64,000 nucleotides of DNA. It comes from Catenuloplanes indicus (GTDB lineage: Bacteria > Actinomycetota > Actinomycetes > Mycobacteriales > Micromonosporaceae). Both the position numbers and the translations under genes were made by a program. Shown here piece after piece: positions 26,052-34,202 of this stretch (within the stretch, counting starts at the first letter, position 1; the number at the start of each line of letters is the position of its first letter). Location: contig NZ_JAUSUZ010000001.1 in NCBI RefSeq assembly GCF_030813715.1, positions 7,068,001 through 7,132,000 on the forward strand, read 5' to 3'. The notes under the pieces were generated by a model, which saw only the letters and a list, made by a program, of their open reading frames with translations, had not been told where the DNA came from and did not search any database.

Positions 26052-28637
26052 GTGACCGACGTGGGGCCTGAGGCGAGTTCCGACATCCGCAGGCCCGCCG
26101 GCGTCCTCGACTTCGTGGCCGCACTGCAACAGCTCGACGAGTCCATCGTCGGGAATGCCGTTTTCCACATTTCCCGCCGTAATGCGACGCTGCCGCCGGT
26201 GTCGCCGGGAGAAGGGGAGGGTGTGCGGATTCCGGAATCCGGCGTGCCTGGCGGCATGCGGGGGGAATCGCATTCTTCGGATGTCGGGTTTATGTCAGCT
26301 AAGTCATTACTGTCGGTAGTTGACGTAGAGGCGTCGGGTTCCCAGCGTGTGGAACCGGCGGTACCGGCTGCGTCGGTGTCTTCCGGTGCGGCCGGCGCCT
26401 CGGCCGCTGCGGTCGCCTCGGTGGCTGCGGTCGCCTCGGTGGCTGCGGTTGCCTCGGTGGCTGCGGTTGCCTCGTCGGCTGCGGCTGCCTCGGGTGATGC
26501 GGACGCGTCCGCTACTGGGGCTGACTCGGCGGCCTCGGACGGTCCACCCGTCTCGGGTGCTTTGCCTGCCGCGGTTTCCGGAATGCCGCGGGATGCGGTG
26601 GCCGCTGCGGTGGCGCGCGCCTCGACCATGGCCGCATCACCAGGCCTTCAGGGCGAACTCGCCGGAACGCCCCGGGCGGAGACGCGCATTCCAGCGTTTC
26701 GGGCGGCGCGGTCCGTGCCGGGCGTGCCGGTGACCCCGGCGGCGGGACCCGCCGGTCGCGATCGCCGGGAACCGCTGCCAGCGCTCGGAACTCGTGATGG
26801 TGGCAGGCACGTTCCGGACCCCGGCAGGTCCGGCACGCCGGATGAGACCTCCGCCGGCGGGAAATCCCGCGGCGAGCTATTGGCCGGACCGTCGGCGGAG
26901 CCGACGGATGGAGACGAGACAGCGGCCCCGGGGGCGGCCGCGGCAGCACCGGTCGCGGACGCGGCCGTAGGCACGGCGCCGGGGACCGGCGGCGGACAGG
27001 ACGCGACGTTCGCCGAAGGGGGCGCAACAGTGCTTGCGAACAGTGAGAACGACACGCAGGCGGGCCAGGACGCGACGGCGTCCCCGGCCGGGAATGGCAT
27101 CACACCACAGCACCCGGCCGAGCCGGACGGGAGCCCGGCTCCGGAGTCCGCCGGGATCGCGCCCGCGGAATCGCCCGCGCACGCTGCGGGAGCTTCGCCC
27201 GCGGGACCGCAGGCGTCCCCGCCCGTGAAATCGGATGAGGCTCCCACGGCGCCCGGTGCCGCGGCCCCCGTTGAACCTGAGCCGGAATCCGGTGAGACGA
27301 CGCAGCCTGCCGGGCCTGAGGCTGATGCGGGAGCAGGCGGTGGCCCCGCCCGGTCTGAGGCCGGCACGGGTCCGGGCGATGGTGCCGCTGCGCCCGAGGC
27401 TGGCGTGGCCCCCGAGGCCGACGCCGATGCCGGACCTTGGGATGAGGCTGAAGTACCAGGTCAAGAGGCAGCCGGCGGGGGAGCGGAGACCGCACCGGCC
27501 GCGGAAGCCGGGACCGCGCCGGTAGCCGACGACGCCTTCGAGGAGGATGCGTCGGAACGGACCGGGGAGATCATCGTTCTGCTGTCGGCCGGCGAGGACG
27601 AGGCCGACCGTACCGGCGAGATCGTGCTTCTGGCCCCCGCCGCCGGCGCGGTCACCGCGGTCACCGGTGCGAATCCGGAGCTGCGCGCGAGCGCGCACGA
27701 GGAGACACTCGCGCTACGCGCGGCGGTGGACCCGTGGAGCGGCTCCGAGGATTCGGACGTGACTCTCCACCTCGCCGTACCCCTGAAGGCCTCGGCTCCG
27801 CGGGCGGAGATTGCGGCGGTCCCGGCTTCGCACCCGGAGGCTGCGGCGAGGGCGGTTCTCCAGCCCGAGACTGCCGCCGGCTCGGCTCCGCACGCGGAGG
27901 CTGCCGCGATCCCGGCTTCGCCGGCCGGAGCTGCGGCGAGTGCGGTTCCCGACCCGGAGGCCGCCGCCGGCTCCACCTCGCACGCGGAGGCTGCGGCGAG
28001 TGCGGTTCGCCACCCGGAGACCGACGCGGGCGCGGCTTCCCACGCCGGGGCTGCCGCCGGCCCGGATTCGCACGGGGAGACCGCCGGGACCCCGGCTGCG
28101 CACCCGGAGACGTCCGTGACCACGCATCCGCACCCCGGGATCGCGGCAGGCGCGGCACCACGCCCGGAGAGCCCGGCGGCCCCGGCCGGCTCTCCGGACT
28201 CCGATCCCGGGTCGCACCCGGCCGCGGATCCGCACGCCGCCGTGACCAGGGTGACCGGGTCGTACCCGGTGCTGAGCGGCGCCCGTCCGCCGGTGCGGCC
28301 GGAGGTGGTCAACGAGGTCTCCGGCGGCTATCCGGTGATCAATTCGAGCCTGACCGGCGGATCAGGCGCCTACCTGTCGCTGAACGGCAACGCGGCCGCG
28401 TACGCCGCGCTGAACCGTGCCTCCGGCGCCTACCCGGCCGTGCCGGACCCGGATGAGCGGGCCGTGGGAGCCGCCCGGGTCGTCGGGCCGCCGCGGCGGT
28501 TCGTGGGGTCGGCGCAGCCGGAGATCTCGGCGGAGCAGGCGCCGCGGCGGCGGAGTGACGTCTGGGTCGCGGTGCTGCTGGTGGCCGTGGCGGCGGTGGT
28601 GATCCTGGGCGTCGCCTACGCGATCGCGGTGAGCTGA
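26052..28637 (+). CDS. repetitive Ala/Pro-rich tail-anchored protein, uncharacterised
   Basis: 861 residues from GTG 26052; the frame is open upstream to 25920 but that part is not protein-like. I do not recognise the family as a whole. Residues about 14-45 (VLDFVAALQQLDES to ATLPPVS) faintly resemble the N-terminal HTH helix of actinomycete XRE-like proteins. Residues 119-148 are five tandem AAVASV units. About 500-530 has two RTGEI-(I/V)-LL segments in an acidic context. Residues 584-713 are thirteen decapeptides of the type HPEAAAGxAx. Residues about 733-796 hold five spaced units of the type SGxYPVLN. A single hydrophobic helix at about 836-858 ends the protein with no signal peptide, so most of the chain should be cytoplasmic. 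A perfect hairpin follows the stop. Confidence 0.75.
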   Translation: MTDVGPEASSDIRRPAGVLDFVAALQQLDESIVGNAVFHISRRNATLPPVSPGEGEGVRIPESGVPGGMRGESHSSDVGFMSAKSLLSVVDVEASGSQRVEPAVPAASVSSGAAGASAAAVASVAAVASVAAVASVAAVASSAAAASGDADASATGADSAASDGPPVSGALPAAVSGMPRDAVAAAVARASTMAASPGLQGELAGTPRAETRIPAFRAARSVPGVPVTPAAGPAGRDRREPLPALGTRDGGRHVPDPGRSGTPDETSAGGKSRGELLAGPSAEPTDGDETAAPGAAAAAPVADAAVGTAPGTGGGQDATFAEGGATVLANSENDTQAGQDATASPAGNGITPQHPAEPDGSPAPESAGIAPAESPAHAAGASPAGPQASPPVKSDEAPTAPGAAAPVEPEPESGETTQPAGPEADAGAGGGPARSEAGTGPGDGAAAPEAGVAPEADADAGPWDEAEVPGQEAAGGGAETAPAAEAGTAPVADDAFEEDASERTGEIIVLLSAGEDEADRTGEIVLLAPAAGAVTAVTGANPELRASAHEETLALRAAVDPWSGSEDSDVTLHLAVPLKASAPRAEIAAVPASHPEAAARAVLQPETAAGSAPHAEAAAIPASPAGAAASAVPDPEAAAGSTSHAEAAASAVRHPETDAGAASHAGAAAGPDSHGETAGTPAAHPETSVTTHPHPGIAAGAAPRPESPAAPAGSPDSDPGSHPAADPHAAVTRVTGSYPVLSGARPPVRPEVVNEVSGGYPVINSSLTGGSGAYLSLNGNAAAYAALNRASGAYPAVPDPDERAVGAARVVGPPRRFVGSAQPEISAEQAPRRRSDVWVAVLLVAVAAVVILGVAYAIAVS
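26406..26495 (+). repeat. five tandem 18-nt units inside the repetitive protein gene
   Basis: Units of GCTGCGGTCGCCTCGGTG at 26406, 26424, 26442, 26460 and 26478, with the first two identical, the third differing by one base, and the last two diverging. They encode AAVASV. Near-identity at DNA level suggests recent expansion by slippage. Confidence 0.9.
27801..28190 (+). repeat. thirteen tandem 30-nt units encoding decapeptides
   Basis: Every 30 nt from 27801 the frame restarts with a His/Pro/Arg-(Pro/Ala)-Glu-type motif: for example RAEIAAVPAS, HPEAAARAVL, QPETAAGSAP, HAEAAAIPAS, DPEAAAGSTS, HAEAAASAVR, HPETDAGAAS. Thirteen units fit without gaps up to 28190. Units are diverged, so the array is older than the 18-nt array. 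Confidence 0.88.
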
Positions 28638-28645
28638 GAACATGA

Positions 28646-28671
28646 CGCCGGGGAGGTCGCCCTCCCCGGCG
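28646..28671. terminator. bidirectional hairpin between convergent genes
   Basis: Perfect 11-bp arms CGCCGGGGAGG and CCTCCCCGGCG around a TCGC tetraloop, 8 nt after the repetitive-protein stop and 7 nt beyond the stop of the convergent small membrane protein. Confidence 0.75.
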
Positions 28672-28678
28672 GGACGGA

Positions 28679-28900
28679 TCAGCCCTGGAGTTCGTCGGTG
28701 GCCGGCTGTGGCCTGCGGCGCTCGGCGTCATCGGCGATGATGACGGTGGCGACGAGCATGGCGACGACGACGGCGAAGAGCCAGGACGCGTCGGTCGCGA
28801 GGCTCGCCGAGACGGGAGCGTGGATCGCGGCCAGGAGGAAGCCCAGCCAGGCGAGGCGCCGCTGGCGCGGCGTCAGGAATCCGGTGACTCGCTGCTGCAT
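28679..28900 (-). CDS. small two-helix membrane protein
   Basis: 73 residues, ATG 28900. Two hydrophobic segments (about 17-36 and 39-57), a basic N-terminus containing TPRQRRLAW, and a charged tail (DDAERRRPQP). The TPRQRR start is common in small actinobacterial membrane proteins of unknown function. Divergent from the MFS gene; convergent with the repetitive protein gene. Confidence 0.65.
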   Translation of the reverse strand: MQQRVTGFLTPRQRRLAWLGFLLAAIHAPVSASLATDASWLFAVVVAMLVATVIIADDAERRRPQPATDELQG

Positions 28901-28950
28901 TCGGGCAAGTCTGCCTTGCGATCACCGGGTCACACTCACCTTTTCGGCCG

Positions 28951-28984
28951 ATACCGATACGTCCGTCCGTACCCTTATCGGTAT
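28951..28984. promoter_or_regulatory. inverted repeat upstream of MFS gene
   Basis: ATACCGATA, 16-nt spacer, TATCGGTAT, a perfect 9-bp dyad in an AT-rich pocket 68 bp before the MFS start and 51 bp from the small membrane protein start. Half-site spacing suggests a dimeric regulator; no regulator gene is adjacent. Confidence 0.5.
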
Positions 28985-29051
28985 GTGTTGATCTTGCTTC
29001 GGGCTGTCCGATCGGCGGGCGTGAGCGCGGGTCGCCAGGCATGATCACGAG

Positions 29052-30203
29052 GTGCCTCTCCTCGCGCTCGCCTATTTCGGATTCATCAGCCTCGGTCTGC
29101 CGGACGGACTGCTCGGCGTGGCCTGGCCGTCGATGGCCGCGGACTACCGCGTACCGCTGGATGCTCTCGGGTTCCTGACGATCGCCGGGATGATCGGGTA
29201 TTTCACCTCGAGCGTGGCCGCCGGGTTCGCGATCGGGCGGGTGGGCGTGGGCTGGCTGCTGGCGATCAGCACGGGCCTGGCGTCGCTGGCGCTGACCGGC
29301 TACATGAGCGTGCCGAGCATGGCGCTCGCGGTGGTGTGCGCGCTGGCGCTGGCGCTCGGGTCCGGCGCGATCGACTCGGGGCTGAACGCGTACGCCGCGA
29401 CCGCGTTCGGTCCGCGGCACATGAACTGGCTGCACGCGTTCTTCGGGCTGGGCGTCGCGATCGGGCCCCTGATCATGACCGGTGTGCTCACCGTGGGACT
29501 CCCGTGGCGCTCCGGTTACGGCATCGTGGCGGTCTTCCAGGCCGGGCTGGCGATCGCGTTCGCGCTGACCGTACGGCTGTGGGCGCGCACCGCGCCGACG
29601 GAGGCGCCGCGCCCGGCCGCGCCCGCGCACACGCTGCGGATCCCCGCGGTCTGGCTCGGGATCGGTGCGTTCATCTGCTACGTGGCGATCGAGGCGGTGG
29701 CCGGCCTCTGGGCGTACACCGTGCTCACCCAGGGCCGGGACGTGTCACCGCGGGCGGCCGGTCTGATCGTCTCCGCGTACTGGGGCGCGCTGTTCGCCGG
29801 CCGGGTGATCTTCGGCTGGGTGTCCGAGCGGATCACCAGCCACCGGATCCTGGTCGGCGCGCTGATCGGGATGGCGGCCGGCGCCGCGCTGATCTCGCTG
29901 CCCGCGCCGGCCTGGGTCGCGGCCGCCGGCCTGGTCGTCGTCGGGTTCTTCGCCGCGCCGGTCTTCCCACTGCTGATCCTGACCACCGCGGACCGGGTCG
30001 GCGCCGCGCACGCGGACCGGGCGATCGGCCTGCAGGTGGGCTCGTCCAGCCTGGGCGCCGCGCTGGTCCCGGCGCTGGTCGGTGTGCTGCTCAACCGCGC
30101 CGGGTTCGGCTGGCTCGGCCCGGTGCTGCTGGCGCTGTCCCTGTTGCTGGTCGTGCTGTACCTGCTGGCCTCACGCCCCCGGGCTCACGGCCTGGCCTCG
30201 TGA
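29052..30203 (+). CDS. MFS transporter
   Basis: 383 residues with about 12 membrane helices in two halves joined by a short Pro/Ala loop near residue 180. The N-terminal half has the pattern FGFISLGLPDGLLGVAWPSM, seen in sugar and FucP/YfkF-like MFS proteins. GTG 29052 follows ATCACGAG. No substrate evidence. The 3' end overlaps the convergent unknown gene by 19 bp. Confidence 0.85.
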   Translation: MPLLALAYFGFISLGLPDGLLGVAWPSMAADYRVPLDALGFLTIAGMIGYFTSSVAAGFAIGRVGVGWLLAISTGLASLALTGYMSVPSMALAVVCALALALGSGAIDSGLNAYAATAFGPRHMNWLHAFFGLGVAIGPLIMTGVLTVGLPWRSGYGIVAVFQAGLAIAFALTVRLWARTAPTEAPRPAAPAHTLRIPAVWLGIGAFICYVAIEAVAGLWAYTVLTQGRDVSPRAAGLIVSAYWGALFAGRVIFGWVSERITSHRILVGALIGMAAGAALISLPAPAWVAAAGLVVVGFFAAPVFPLLILTTADRVGAAHADRAIGLQVGSSSLGAALVPALVGVLLNRAGFGWLGPVLLALSLLLVVLYLLASRPRAHGLAS

Positions 30204-30601
30204 CCGGGCTCGCCGCGCGTGCGGCGCTGCTCCTTGAGACGAGCCTCCCACAGGTGCCGCTGCCCGCCCGCGAGCGTGTCCCGGGCGGTGCGCTCCAGCT
30301 CGCGGAAAACCGAGACGTACCCGTCCTCGTACTCCTCCACCAGCTGGAACGTCCACCGCCCGGCGATCACGTTGCGTCCGATCAGCTCGGTCTGCACGCG
30401 GTCGGCGAGCTCGTGGTGGCCGGCCTCGCGGAGCTTCTCCACCGCACCGTCCAGCTTGAAGTCGGCCTCGCCGGTCAGCTGGTGCATCGCGTACAGGTGC
30501 CCGCGCGCCCGTTCGGTCGTCTCCAGCGCCTCGGTCAGCCGGCCGAGCGCCTCGACCGTCACATCGTCGATCTCCACGGCGCGGTCAATACCCATAACCA
30601 T
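30185..30601 (-). CDS. conserved hypothetical, helical
   Basis: About 138 residues from ATG 30601 (ATG 30595 is equally possible). Predicted all-helical and rich in Glu/Arg, with segments ERARGHLYAMHQLTGEADFKLD and IGRNVIAGRWTFQLVEEYEDGY that look like a conserved actinobacterial protein; I cannot name the family. No signal peptide or membrane helix. Antisense overlap of 19 bp with the MFS gene. Confidence 0.65.
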   Translation of the reverse strand: MVMGIDRAVEIDDVTVEALGRLTEALETTERARGHLYAMHQLTGEADFKLDGAVEKLREAGHHELADRVQTELIGRNVIAGRWTFQLVEEYEDGYVSVFRELERTARDTLAGGQRHLWEARLKEQRRTRGEPGHEARP

Positions 30602-30704
30602 CCGGGGGTACGCCGTAGAGCGCGACATTCCTGGGTGAATCGGTCTTCATGTCGGCCGTCCGGCTGAGGCGGGCCGTGGGCGCGGGCGGCTAGCGTCACT
30701 CCAC

Positions 30705-31064
30705 ATGACTCTCGGGTCTTCGGGCTCCGCCGATCAGCACACCGCCACCCAGCGGGCACGATCCGCGCTCGCCGGTCTGATGTCCTCGGTCGGCTCGCTC
30801 GGCCTCGCCACGGCCGCCTCCGCGCCGGCCCTGCTCGCCGCGATCGACCAGCACGCCGCCGCGATCCGGGACAGTCTCGAGGCTGACCTGCGCCCGCTGT
30901 CCGCGATCGCGCTGGCCGGGTACGTCGAGGGCCTGCGCGACGCGGCCCGCGAGCACGGCTGGCACATGCCGGAAGGGCACATCGACTTCGCCACCGGTGA
31001 CTGGGTGCTGACCCGCATGCTCGCGGTCTGCGCGCTCGCCCAGGCGCTGCCCGCCCGCACCTGA
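30705..31064 (+). CDS. conserved hypothetical
   Basis: 119 residues from ATG 30705. Alanine-rich and helical, with AALDQH-like segments and a better-ordered end (EGHIDFATGDWVLTRMLAVCALAQ). Small proteins of this shape are common in Micromonosporaceae; function unknown. Convergent with the channel-like gene; a bidirectional hairpin separates them. Confidence 0.6.
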   Translation: MTLGSSGSADQHTATQRARSALAGLMSSVGSLGLATAASAPALLAAIDQHAAAIRDSLEADLRPLSAIALAGYVEGLRDAAREHGWHMPEGHIDFATGDWVLTRMLAVCALAQALPART

Positions 31065-31071
31065 GGTGCGA

Positions 31072-31110
31072 GAGCGGGGCGCGTCCCGGGTGGGACACGC
31101 CCCGCTTCTC
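31072..31110. terminator. bidirectional hairpin
   Basis: GAGAGCGGGGCGCGTCCC pairs with GGGACACGCCCCGCTTCTC with one bulge and one mismatch; 4-nt loop. Sits between the stops at 31064 and 31123 of convergent genes. Confidence 0.7.
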
Positions 31111-31122
31111 CGGGGGGACGGT

Positions 31123-32412
31123 TCAGTTCTCGTCGCGCCGGACCGCGTCCGGCGGCGGCACCGGCTGCGTCGGCTCCGCGCCGGCGGGCTCGCCGCCCGA
31201 CCGGCCGGGCCGGTACGTCGTGCCCGTACCGGGACCGTCCGTGGCGAGCGGCGCCAGCTTGCCGGACGGCGCCACGCTGCCGGACTGGTAGAGCCCGCGA
31301 CCGGTGTTGATCGCCTGCGTCGCGTCCAGGTCGGGCGCGGGCGTCGCCGGATCGTCCTGGCGCGGGATGACCGCGGTCCGGTCCGACATCTGCCGGTTGG
31401 CGTCGTCGCGCCCGGCCGCCTCGGCCTCGGCCCTTTCCCGGGCCGCGCGCTCGTCGGTCTCCCGGGCCGCGCCCTCGTCGGTCTCCCGGGCTGCGCGCTC
31501 CTCGGCCTCCCGCGCCGCGCGCTCCTCGGCCTCGGCCCGCTCGGCGGCCAGGCGTGCCTCGGCCTCCGCCTGCTGGGCGGCGATCCGCTCGCTCTCCCGG
31601 CGCTCCGCCGCGCGGCGTTCCGCGTCGCGGCGCTCGGTCTCCTCCGCCTCCAGGCGGGCCTTGCGCTCCGCCTCCAGGCGCTCGGCCTCGGCGCGGGCGG
31701 CCCGTTCGGCCTCGGCACGCGCCTCGACCTCGGCCGCGTACTCCCGGGCCCGGGCGCGGATGACCTCGGTCTCGGTCGCGGCGCGGGTCAGCCAGGTGTC
31801 CCAGCGGGACTGCATCGGGCGGACCAGGCCGCCGCCGACGCCGACGATCAGGATGCCGGCGATCGTGGCCAGCACCGCGATAAGCACCGGCGTGGTGACG
31901 GTGGTGGCGATACCGGCCTGGTTGAGCGCGGCGATGACGCCGAGCCCGACGATGAACGCCCAGGCGAAGCCCGCGATGAACCGGCCGTACGTGAGACCGC
32001 CGAGCGCGGCCCGGATGAGGTCGCGGACCGCACCGGCGATGGCGGCGGCAACGACCACGATCACGATCGCGATGAACGCGCGCGGCAGCCAGGCCACCAC
32101 GCCGGAGATCAGGTCACTGACCGGATTCGGGCCCCAGACGCCGAACGCGAGTTGCAGCGTGAGCAGCAGCACCGCGTAGTAGACCAGTTTGGCGAGGATG
32201 TCGCTGGCGTCGTACCGGGTGCGCTCCAGCGCGCGGCCGATGCCGCCGCGTTCCACGGCCCGGTCGAAGCCGACCCGTTCCAGGATCTTGTCGACGACCT
32301 TGCGCACGCCCTTCGCCACGACATATCCGACGGCCAGGATCGCGATGAACGCGACCGCCTTCGGTACGAAGAGCAGCACGGATCGCCACATGTCGGTGAT
32401 CGCGTCTGCCAT
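31123..32412 (-). CDS. TM-helix mechanosensitive-channel-like protein with long charged coiled coil
   Basis: 429 residues. ATG 32412 has AGGAGGGA upstream. Residues 1-190 contain five hydrophobic helices with the conserved-TM-helix repeat of MscS-related proteins (FIAILAVGYVVAKGVRKVVDKIL and FIAIVIVVVAAAIAGAVRDLI regions, each followed by an RALG/RTRYD-like amphipathic stretch). No MscS beta domain follows. Instead residues about 200-335 are an uninterrupted Glu/Ala/Arg coiled coil, then a flexible Pro/Gly tail. It could tether the membrane to a cytoplasmic partner or gate in response to tension. Confidence 0.8.
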   Translation of the reverse strand: MADAITDMWRSVLLFVPKAVAFIAILAVGYVVAKGVRKVVDKILERVGFDRAVERGGIGRALERTRYDASDILAKLVYYAVLLLTLQLAFGVWGPNPVSDLISGVVAWLPRAFIAIVIVVVAAAIAGAVRDLIRAALGGLTYGRFIAGFAWAFIVGLGVIAALNQAGIATTVTTPVLIAVLATIAGILIVGVGGGLVRPMQSRWDTWLTRAATETEVIRARAREYAAEVEARAEAERAARAEAERLEAERKARLEAEETERRDAERRAAERRESERIAAQQAEAEARLAAERAEAEERAAREAEERAARETDEGAARETDERAARERAEAEAAGRDDANRQMSDRTAVIPRQDDPATPAPDLDATQAINTGRGLYQSGSVAPSGKLAPLATDGPGTGTTYRPGRSGGEPAGAEPTQPVPPPDAVRRDEN

Positions 32413-32493
32413 TCGGGTCCCTCCTCGCAGAAGCTCGACGAACCGGGCTCGGGGAAGCTCGGTTCACCGAGCCATACCCGGGCCTGGGCAGAT

Positions 32494-32529
32494 AAAAACC
32501 GCCGGGCCCAGGAGCGGCGGGCCCGGCGG
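32494..32529 (-). terminator. intrinsic terminator of the SRPBCC gene
   Basis: Perfect 11-bp arms CCGCCGGGCCC/GGGCCCGGCGG with a 9-nt loop, followed on the minus strand by GGTTTTTATC. The T-run makes it a classic rho-independent terminator, 20 nt after the stop at 32549. Confidence 0.85.
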
Positions 32530-32548
32530 TCATGACACTCGACGGGAA

Positions 32549-33016
32549 CTACGGCTGCGGGCGGTCCACCTCGCCGCGCCACGCGCCGGTCTCGACGCCG
32601 GCCCGGTCGGACTCGATGAACTCCTTGAAGCGCTTCATGTCGCCCTTCACCCGGCGATCGATGATGCCCAGCTTGTCACCGGCCTGCTCGGCGACGCCCT
32701 CCGGCTCGAAGTCCATCTGCGCGGTGACCCGGGTGTGCGTCTCGTCCAAGCGGTGGAACGTGATCACGCCGGACTGCTTGACGCCACCGGTGGACGTCCA
32801 CGCGACGCGCTCGTCCGGCAGCTGCTCGGTGATCTTCGCGTCGAACTCGCGCTTGACGCCGGCGATCTCGGTCTTCCAGTGGGTGTCGGTGTCCGAGGTC
32901 TGCCGGATCTCGGTGACCCCCTCCATGAACCGGGGGAACTCCTCGAACTGGGTCCACTGGTTGTAGGCGGTGCGGATCGGCACGGCCACGTCGACGTGTT
33001 CGGTAACGGTACCCAT
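32549..33016 (-). CDS. SRPBCC (polyketide cyclase-like) protein
   Basis: 155 residues, ATG 33016 with AAGGAGG 5 bp upstream. Family pattern: VDVAVPIRTAYNQWTQFEEFPRFM, WTSTGGVKQSG, TRVTAQMDFEPEG and a C-terminal helix DMKRFKEFIE. START-like fold with a hydrophobic ligand cavity; related small proteins are often linked to stress or lipid binding. Separate transcription unit with its own terminator. Confidence 0.85.
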   Translation of the reverse strand: MGTVTEHVDVAVPIRTAYNQWTQFEEFPRFMEGVTEIRQTSDTDTHWKTEIAGVKREFDAKITEQLPDERVAWTSTGGVKQSGVITFHRLDETHTRVTAQMDFEPEGVAEQAGDKLGIIDRRVKGDMKRFKEFIESDRAGVETGAWRGEVDRPQP

Positions 33017-33156
33017 GAATTCCTCCTTCTTCCGTTCTGCGCGGTGCGCGTTCCCGGCGGGCCTGGTCCGGCGCCGGCCGGAGAGTCGTCCGGAGGGGCC
33101 TCGCGGCCTCGCTCCTCGACTACTGAGCTACCCGGTCAGATCGCGATCAAACAAAG

Positions 33157-34107
33157 TCAGCCCGCCGGGTCCTTCGGCGGCAGCGGCGGATCCGGGTCCT
33201 CGACGCCGCCCTGCAACGCCCGGCCACGCGCCACCTGAGCGTTGATCTCCACGCCGAGCATCACGGCCGAGTTGATCAGGTAGAGCCAGACCAGGAACGC
33301 GATCACCGCGCCGAGGCTGCCGTACGTGCGGTCGTACGAGCCGAAGTTCGCCACGTACAGCCCGAAGCCGAAGCTGACCAGCGCGGCCGCAAGCAGCGTG
33401 ACGAACCCGCCCACGGTCAGCCAGCGGAACTTCGGCTGCCGTACGTTCGGCGCGATCCAGAACAGCAGCGCCAGCAGCAGCATCCCGACGAGCACCAGCA
33501 CCGGCCACTTGGCGAAGCCCCAGATCCGCAGCGGAGTGTCGCCGAGGTGCAGGGCCTCACCGACGGCGTCCGCGATCGGGCCGCTGATCGCCAGCCCGAA
33601 CGCGCCGATCGAGAGCAGCAGCAACGCGGCCGCGGTGAGCAGGATCTGCAGCGGGCGCAGCTTCCACCATGGCCGGCCCTCCTCCACGCCGTAGATCGCA
33701 TTGGACGCGCGGGTGAAACCGCCGACGTACCCGGACGCGGACCAGAGCGCGCCGATCACACCGAAGCTCAGCAGCGCACCGGCCGAGGTCTGGCCCAGCA
33801 CCGTGTCGTGGATGAAGGTGGTGAACGACTCGTTGTCCAACAGCGACCGTGCACCCAGGTCGTACAGGATGTCCAGGATCGTGTCGACCGCGGCCTGGCC
33901 CTCGGACACCAGCCCGACCAGCGCCACGATCACGATCGCGGAGGGGAAGAGCGAGAGCACGGAGTAGTACGTCAGGCTTGCCGCCCAGTCCGAGCAGTTG
34001 TCGTTCACGAAGCCCACACCGGCCCGCCACAGTATTCCGCGCCAGGTCCGCCAGCGCAGTTGCCGCAGCCGGTCGGGCAGGCGAAGGGACTCGGTCGCCG
34101 ACGCCAT
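33157..34107 (-). CDS. YihY/BrkB family inner membrane protein
   Basis: 316 residues from ATG 34107, chosen because GGAGG lies 7 bp upstream; the frame continues to 34158. About six membrane helices. Family markers: DNCSDWAASLTYYSVLSLFP, VGGFTRASNAIYGVEEGRPWWKLR and AVIAFLVWLYLINSAVMLGVEINA. Once called RNase BN in error; now regarded as a membrane protein of uncertain transport function. Divergent from the oxidoreductase gene at 34203. Confidence 0.88.
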   Translation of the reverse strand: MASATESLRLPDRLRQLRWRTWRGILWRAGVGFVNDNCSDWAASLTYYSVLSLFPSAIVIVALVGLVSEGQAAVDTILDILYDLGARSLLDNESFTTFIHDTVLGQTSAGALLSFGVIGALWSASGYVGGFTRASNAIYGVEEGRPWWKLRPLQILLTAAALLLLSIGAFGLAISGPIADAVGEALHLGDTPLRIWGFAKWPVLVLVGMLLLALLFWIAPNVRQPKFRWLTVGGFVTLLAAALVSFGFGLYVANFGSYDRTYGSLGAVIAFLVWLYLINSAVMLGVEINAQVARGRALQGGVEDPDPPLPPKDPAG

Positions 34108-34202
34108 GACGCGCCTCCGCTGGTCAAAGGGTGGCTGGTCCATACCCGGGGTACTCATGGGCCAAACTGACCAGAGCAGCCACGGAAGATATAGGGGCGA
34201 AC

